64,000 nucleotides of DNA, from positions 496,001-560,000 of the forward strand of contig NZ_JAFCKP010000001.1 in the NCBI RefSeq assembly GCF_018130245.1, in the 5' to 3' direction. The notes under the pieces are model-generated. The model had not been told where the DNA came from. It searched no databases and worked only from the letters and a program-made list of their open reading frames with translations. Position 1 is the stretch's first letter; each line of letters opens with the position of its first letter. Source of the stretch: Bradyrhizobium sp. SZCCT0231 (GTDB lineage: Bacteria > Pseudomonadota > Alphaproteobacteria > Rhizobiales > Xanthobacteraceae). Positions 57,787-64,000 of the stretch are shown in pieces. A program made the position numbers and the translations under genes.

Positions 57787-58083
57787 TCAGAATATTTCGA
57801 AAATGTCGCCCGCAATGCGCTCCACAAAGCGAGGTGAAATGGAGTGCCGGACGGTCGCCTGCGTCTGCAAGCCAGTCGCATCCTCGATGATCTGCTCGAC
57901 ATCGATCAAATTGAGCAGCGAGAAAGATGTCTCCGGTTCGACCTCGACAAGGACGTCGATGTCATCGTCCGGGCGGTAATCCTCATTGGCGCGTAAACCC
58001 AATACGGCAAGCTTCGACACGCCCTTGCCTTTGATGGCGTCGGCGTTCTTGCGTATCGCCGCGATGATTTCGTCGCGTGTCAT
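57787..58083 (-). CDS. MNT-type nucleotidyltransferase-like protein, degenerate motif
   Basis: A 98-residue protein with the minimal nucleotidyltransferase (MntA/COG1669) outline: LAVLGLRANEDYRPDDDIDVLVEVE. The metal-binding DxD is kept (D-I-D), but the usual Gly-Ser of the GSxxR motif is Gly-Leu here. Members act as antitoxins or modify HEPN proteins; no HEPN gene adjoins it. It lies 36 bases after mcmA on the same strand. The Ser loss suggests weak or altered catalysis. Confidence 0.7.
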   Translation of the reverse strand: MTRDEIIAAIRKNADAIKGKGVSKLAVLGLRANEDYRPDDDIDVLVEVEPETSFSLLNLIDVEQIIEDATGLQTQATVRHSISPRFVERIAGDIFEIF

Positions 58084-58119
58084 GGACACAATCTGGCCGC
58101 TACAGGGCCAGTCTATCAT

Positions 58120-60276
<2,157 letters not shown>

Positions 60277-60310
60277 TCCTTGGATTCCTCAAACCTGTCG
60301 TTAAGTCCGA

Positions 60311-60580
60311 TCACAAGCTGGCCGCTTTCAATTTTACGATCCGGGCTTCACACTCTGCAAGGCGTTGAAGTACTTGAGGCTCTCCTGCGGGCCGGCCGGC
60401 AAATGTCGGTGCAATAAGAGCTCCAACTAGATCCGAGAGGGTAAACTCAAAGCCGAATACCGACCATGGCTTTGCATCGTCCTTGCTCTCTGAGTAAGCC
60501 GGCCCGCGATGGTAGGCTACCACGGCCAGCAACCGATCGCGTTCCGCCTCGAGAGTGGCAAGTTCTTCCTGCGCATCCAC
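60311..60580 (-). CDS. Small hypothetical protein
   Basis: An 89-residue protein beginning with a short coiled-coil-like helix (AQEELATLEAERDRLLAVVAYHRG), then WSVFGFEFTLSDLVGALIAPTFAGRP and a second charged helix at the end (LQRLAECEARIVKLKAASL). No family is recognised. It lies between the GFA-like gene and mcmA, all on the minus strand with short gaps. It may be real because it keeps an uninterrupted frame in tight operon spacing. Confidence 0.5.
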   Translation of the reverse strand: MDAQEELATLEAERDRLLAVVAYHRGPAYSESKDDAKPWSVFGFEFTLSDLVGALIAPTFAGRPAGEPQVLQRLAECEARIVKLKAASL

Positions 60581-60613
60581 GATTGCACGTGCTCCTCGCG
60601 CCTTATCATTCGC

Positions 60614-61078
60614 TCAATCATGATCCGGATGCTGATAGCTGACGATGGTCGCCATCTTCTCCGGTCCGTAATTCTGCTGCGTGGTCTGGCTCGGCAAATT
60701 GGCGATGCCGACCACCCAGCCGAGGCGGGATTCGGTGCCGAACTGCCGCGTCGGGATGACGCGGTCGGGGTGGTCGAAGGTACCGGTCATGATCTCGATC
60801 CGGTCGCCGTCGATGCGGCCAAAGCTCAGCGGCGTGCCGCAGGCGGCGCAAAAGCCGCGCTCGGCGATGGTGGACGAGCGGAAGAACGACGGCTTGCTTT
60901 TGGTCCAGGCGAAATCCGTCTTGTTGACGTCGGCAAATGAAGCAAACGGCGCGCCGCTCGCCTTCTGGCACATCCGGCAGTGACAGATCGAAATCCTGGT
61001 CGGTGCCGTCATGACGGCAAAGCGGACGGCGCCGCATTGGCAGCCGCCGGTGAGAACGGGTTTGCCGGTTTCGCTCAT
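60614..61078 (-). CDS. GFA-family (glutathione-dependent formaldehyde-activating enzyme-like) protein
   Basis: A 154-residue protein of the GFA/CENP-V fold. Zinc-binding cysteines are seen as GGCQCGAVRF near residue 12, ICHCRMCQKASGAPF near residue 31, and ERGFCAACGTPLSF near residue 73. Members include Gfa, although most have other or unknown roles, so the enzyme activity is not assured. It overlaps mcmB by 4 bases (ATGA) and is thus translated with the mutase subunit. Confidence 0.85.
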   Translation of the reverse strand: MSETGKPVLTGGCQCGAVRFAVMTAPTRISICHCRMCQKASGAPFASFADVNKTDFAWTKSKPSFFRSSTIAERGFCAACGTPLSFGRIDGDRIEIMTGTFDHPDRVIPTRQFGTESRLGWVVGIANLPSQTTQQNYGPEKMATIVSYQHPDHD

Positions 61079-62946
61079 GGCTGCTCCATCCGTCGATAGG
61101 CGTCTTGCAGCGTCGCAAGCGCATCGCCTCCGGCGAAGACAAAGCCCGTGACGCCGGCCGCGCGAAGCGCCGCCTCGGCATCGGTCGGGCGGCCTGCCAG
61201 ATAGATATGTCGCCCGCCGGCCGATTGCAGGGCCCGGGCGGCAGGTTCCGCCTGACCGGGATAGACCTTGTCGCTGGAACAGAGGCAGGCAAGCTCCGCA
61301 TCTGAGGCCTTGAAGGCGGCGGCGAGCTTGCCCGGATCGGCAAAGCCCTCGCTGTCCACGGCCTGGATGCCGCCGGCTTCGAAGAAGCTCTTGGCAAAGG
61401 TCGCGCGCGCCGTGAAATCGGCGGGCGTGCCGAGATTGGCCAGGAAAACCTTTGGCCGCGTGCCCCGCACCTTCAACGCCGCGTCGGATTTGTCGCGCAA
61501 CGCCTCGAACGGTTCCGCCAGCCGGATCGGCGGCAACGCCTCGAACTTGTATTTCTGCTCCCCGTAAGGCGGAAGCGCGATCGGCGTTGCCTTCAGTACG
61601 GTCGCTTCGCTCTCCTGCAGGTTCGGAAACTCGCTGGCGCCGGTCAGCACGTCGCGGCGCTTTGCGATGTTGGCGTCGCGCGCCTTGTGCGTTGCCGCGA
61701 CCTTGCTCTGAAACACGCCCTGCTGAAGCGCGGCGAAGGCGCCACCGGCGCGCTCGCTCTCCTGGAACAGCGCCCAGGCCGCTTCGCAAAGCTGCGCCGT
61801 CAGCGTCTCGATGCCGCCGGCGCCGGCCGCGGGATCGCTGACCTTGGCGAGGTTGCTCTCCTCCAGCAGCAGGGCTTGCGTGTTGCGCGCCACGCGGCGC
61901 GCGAACGGATCGGGCAGGCCGAGCGCCAGCGTATGCGGCAGCACGGTGATCGCGTTGGCGCCGGCCAGTCCCGCCGCGAACGTCGCCATGGTCGCGCGCA
62001 GCATGTTCACGTAAGGGTCGCGCTGCGTCAGCATGCGCCAGGCCGTATCGGCGGCAATGAACAGCGGTTTCGGCGTCAGCCCGCAGGCCTGCTCGATGCG
62101 TGCCCACAGTAGCCGCAGCGCGCGAAATTTGGCCATGGTCAGGAACTGGTCGGCATCCGCGGCAAGCCGCGCATAGACCATGCCCTGCGCCTGCTCGAGG
62201 GGAATGCCGGCGCCTTCGATCGCGCGCAGATAAGCGACGCCGCAGGCCAGCACGAAGGCGAGCTCCTGCACGTCCGAACCGCCGGCATCATGGATCACGC
62301 GCCCGTCGGCGGACGCAAACGGCCCCTTGAAGCCGAGCGCGGCGAGACCCTTGATGGCGCCGGTGACGGCGGGCGCGATCTCGTCCCAGCTATAGGGGCT
62401 GTGGCCCCAAATTGCGGCTGCCGCGAGCGGATCGAGCCCGAAGCGGATGTTGCAGGCTGCGGGATCGAGCCCTTTGCTCTTCACATATTCCGCGACGTGG
62501 ATCGCGGCCATCCGCGATTGCGGGCCGATCTGAAGCTCGAGGCCGATGCCGGCGTCGAGATGAATACCCTTCAAGACCCTTGCGACCGCCTCGGCCGAAG
62601 GTTCCAGGCCGAAACCGTGGGCGCCGCTGCCGCCGGCGAATACCAGCGCGAGCCCGGTCGCGCCGTTCTCGAGGTCGGTCAGGGCCTGTGCATTCGCGAG
62701 CGCCGCATCGGGATGGTCGATCCGCTGCATGATCTGCCACGGCGCAGCTGGTGGCCGCCCCACGACGGGCGCAACGCCCTTGGCGCGCGGATAGAGCGGA
62801 TCGATCTTGATGCCGTCATAGGTCTTGCCGACCAGCTTCTCGAACGGCGCGCCCTTCAGCACGCCGTCGACCAGCTTGCGCCAGTCCTCGACGGTGGCCT
62901 TGGGAAAATCCGCCGCCAGCGGCAGGTCGTCAGTCACGGAGGTCAT
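61075..62946 (-). CDS. mcmB: Methylmalonyl-CoA mutase, small subunit
   Basis: A 623-residue partner of the catalytic subunit. The N-terminal barrel carries RIDHPDAALANAQALTDLENGATGLALVFAGG. The C-terminal cobalamin-like domain lacks the DxHxxG motif (LANLGTPADFTARATFAKSFFEAGG at that place), as expected for the non-catalytic subunit. It stabilises the heterodimer. The start ATG at 62946 gives the usual N terminus. It overlaps the GFA-type gene by 4 bases. Confidence 0.92.
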   Translation of the reverse strand: MTSVTDDLPLAADFPKATVEDWRKLVDGVLKGAPFEKLVGKTYDGIKIDPLYPRAKGVAPVVGRPPAAPWQIMQRIDHPDAALANAQALTDLENGATGLALVFAGGSGAHGFGLEPSAEAVARVLKGIHLDAGIGLELQIGPQSRMAAIHVAEYVKSKGLDPAACNIRFGLDPLAAAAIWGHSPYSWDEIAPAVTGAIKGLAALGFKGPFASADGRVIHDAGGSDVQELAFVLACGVAYLRAIEGAGIPLEQAQGMVYARLAADADQFLTMAKFRALRLLWARIEQACGLTPKPLFIAADTAWRMLTQRDPYVNMLRATMATFAAGLAGANAITVLPHTLALGLPDPFARRVARNTQALLLEESNLAKVSDPAAGAGGIETLTAQLCEAAWALFQESERAGGAFAALQQGVFQSKVAATHKARDANIAKRRDVLTGASEFPNLQESEATVLKATPIALPPYGEQKYKFEALPPIRLAEPFEALRDKSDAALKVRGTRPKVFLANLGTPADFTARATFAKSFFEAGGIQAVDSEGFADPGKLAAAFKASDAELACLCSSDKVYPGQAEPAARALQSAGGRHIYLAGRPTDAEAALRAAGVTGFVFAGGDALATLQDAYRRMEQP

Positions 62947-63027
62947 GCGGCGAGGGGCTCCCGAACATCTTGTTATGCGCAGGCGAAATTGCCACGGCGG
63001 ACCGTCCCTGCAAACGGTTGTTTTTGG

Positions 63028-63519
63028 TTAACCGGTATCCGGAAGCCGCTCAATGCCTTGCGTCGAGACGCTGGCGAGCCCGTCACGCACGCGAATGCCT
63101 GAGATCACGCGGTCGGGCGCGATTTCGGCCAGCGGCACCAGCACGAAGGCGCGCTCGAACAGGCGCGGATGCGGCAGCGTCAGGTCGGGCTTCTGCAAAG
63201 ACACATCGTCATAGGCGATCATGTCGAGATCGAGCGTGCGCGGACCCCAGCGTCTCGCCTTCTCCCGCGTGCGGCCGAATTTCTGCTCGACCTTCTGCAG
63301 CACGAACAATAGCGCGTGCGGATCGAGGCTGGTCTCGATCTCGATGCAGGCGTTGATGAAGGGATCCTGGTCCTCGTCGCCCCAGGGCGGGGTCGCATAG
63401 TCGGACGAGCGCGCGATCAGCGCCGCCTGTGCCATGCCGCAGATATGCGCGATCGCCTTCTTGAACGTCGCGCGGACATCGCCGACATTGCCGCCGAGTG
63501 CGATCAGCACGCTCGCCAT
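63028..63519 (-). CDS. folK: 2-amino-4-hydroxy-6-hydroxymethyldihydropteridine diphosphokinase
   Basis: A 163-residue HPPK of the folate pathway. The N-terminal LIALGGNVGDVRATF and the central signature TREKARRWGPRTLDLDMIAYDD are visible, followed by LTLPHPRLFERAFVLVPLAEIAPD. It transfers pyrophosphate from ATP to the pterin. The ATG overlaps the folB stop by 1 base, giving the order folP-folB-folK. Confidence 0.96.
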   Translation of the reverse strand: MASVLIALGGNVGDVRATFKKAIAHICGMAQAALIARSSDYATPPWGDEDQDPFINACIEIETSLDPHALLFVLQKVEQKFGRTREKARRWGPRTLDLDMIAYDDVSLQKPDLTLPHPRLFERAFVLVPLAEIAPDRVISGIRVRDGLASVSTQGIERLPDTG

Positions 63520-63887
63520 CAGGGATGCCGCGAGCGTGTCAGCATGATGCCGACGTCGTCGAAGATCGCGGCGATCGGCGCGTGCGGCTTGTGCACCGTG
63601 ACCTTCACGGCGCGGATGCGCGGGAAGTGCGACAGGATGGCGTCGGCCACCGCGCCGGCCGCGCGCTCCAAGAGCTTGTAATTGGTGTTCTTGAACGCCG
63701 CCGTCGTGGTCGCCACGACTTCGGCGTAGGACACCGTGTCCGCGAGCCGGTCGCTGCGCGACGGCTCCGACAGGTCGGTATAGAGCTCGAGGTCGATGAC
63801 GAAACGCTGGCCGACTTCGGTTTCGTGATCCATCACGCCATGGCGCGCATGGATCGACAGGCCGGTCACGAAGATCGTATCGGTCAT
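63519..63887 (-). CDS. folB: Dihydroneopterin aldolase
   Basis: A 122-residue FolB. Family motifs are IFVTGLSIHARHGVMDHETEVGQRFVIDLELYTDL with the conserved HGV/E region, DTVSYAEVV, and LLERAAGAVADAIL followed by VKVTVHKPHAPI. It splits dihydroneopterin to hydroxymethyl-dihydropterin and glycolaldehyde. It overlaps folP by 4 bases (ATGA) and folK by 1 base. Confidence 0.95.
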   Translation of the reverse strand: MTDTIFVTGLSIHARHGVMDHETEVGQRFVIDLELYTDLSEPSRSDRLADTVSYAEVVATTTAAFKNTNYKLLERAAGAVADAILSHFPRIRAVKVTVHKPHAPIAAIFDDVGIMLTRSRHP

Positions 63888-64000
63888 TGCTTGCTCTCGA
63901 TTGCGTATGCCACCCGCAGGGCCTGCAAGGTCTCGGCGACGTCGTGGGTCCGGATGATCCTGGCGCCGCGCTGCGCGGCGATCAGGTGCGCGGCGATCGA
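63884..64000 (-). CDS. folP: Dihydropteroate synthase, C-terminal fragment
   Basis: The window edge cuts this gene; only the last 38 codons are seen. They read SIAAHLIAAQRGARIIRTHD followed by VAETLQALRVAYA and IESKQ, the C terminus of FolP with its conserved RTHDV block. It makes dihydropteroate from the pterin supplied by FolK. It is first in the visible folP-folB-folK run, and the overlap with folB is ATGA. Confidence 0.9.
   Translation of the reverse strand, partial: SIAAHLIAAQRGARIIRTHDVAETLQALRVAYAIESKQ

Overview
The window looks like a stretch of a Bradyrhizobium chromosome (Alphaproteobacteria, Rhizobiales). The GC content is high throughout. The region carries a complete hopanoid core, the alphaproteobacterial imuA-imuB-dnaE2 mutagenesis cassette, an ECF sigma/anti-sigma pair whose anti-sigma cysteines fall exactly at the positions (129 and 179) reported for OsrA of B. 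japonicum, a TIGR03808/TIGR03809-type pair, and several short palindromic repeats of kinds I know from Bradyrhizobium. This assignment rests on recognition, not on a database search. LAYOUT. 1-0.4 kb: a small secreted Cys-rich protein and a terminator. 0.5-6.3 kb: the tightly overlapping hopanoid operon hpnC-hpnD-hpnE-shc-hpnG, closed by a strong terminator. 6.35-7.05 kb: a vapBC toxin-antitoxin module inside the hopanoid locus. 7.4-9.6 kb: ispH-hpnH on the minus strand. 10.0-14.8 kb: the hopanoid transporter hpnN, a DUF2147 protein and the aminotransferase hpnO. Together these genes make squalene from farnesyl diphosphate, cyclise it, add and trim the adenosyl side chain, aminate it and move hopanoids to the outer membrane. 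15-20.7 kb: a frameshifted alpha/beta hydrolase, a GMC oxidoreductase, an M20 amidohydrolase and a PiT phosphate transporter. 20.8-28.1 kb: an SOS repair locus in which a UdgX-like protein diverges from imuA-imuB-dnaE2 around one LexA box; dnaE2 carries an in-frame palindromic element. 28.2-36.5 kb: an SDR, a small membrane protein, a CoA-transferase, an RND metal-type efflux pair and an exported amidohydrolase. 36.6-41.7 kb: a GYF-2/ClpP-like membrane protein, a TolC-family protein, an enoyl-CoA hydratase and an Ala/Lys-rich secreted protein. 42-49 kb is regulatory: ecfF-osrA, a DUF2336 protein, a diguanylate cyclase, and an ECF sigma/anti-sigma/subtilase operon. 49.6-51.7 kb: the TIGR03809/TIGR03808-type pair. 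51.9-62.9 kb: a long minus-strand run with both methylmalonyl-CoA mutase subunits, their GTPase MeaB, a TctABC-type transporter, pyrrolidone carboxypeptidase and small proteins. 63-64 kb: folP (cut by the window edge)-folB-folK. Most noteworthy are the in-frame repeat in dnaE2; the composite repeats that keep the same fold with different stem sequences; an anti-sigma factor whose extracytoplasmic part resembles a subtilase propeptide, encoded beside a subtilase; and the GYF-2/membrane/ClpP-like protein. I saw no tRNA, rRNA, CRISPR array, transposase or prophage gene.
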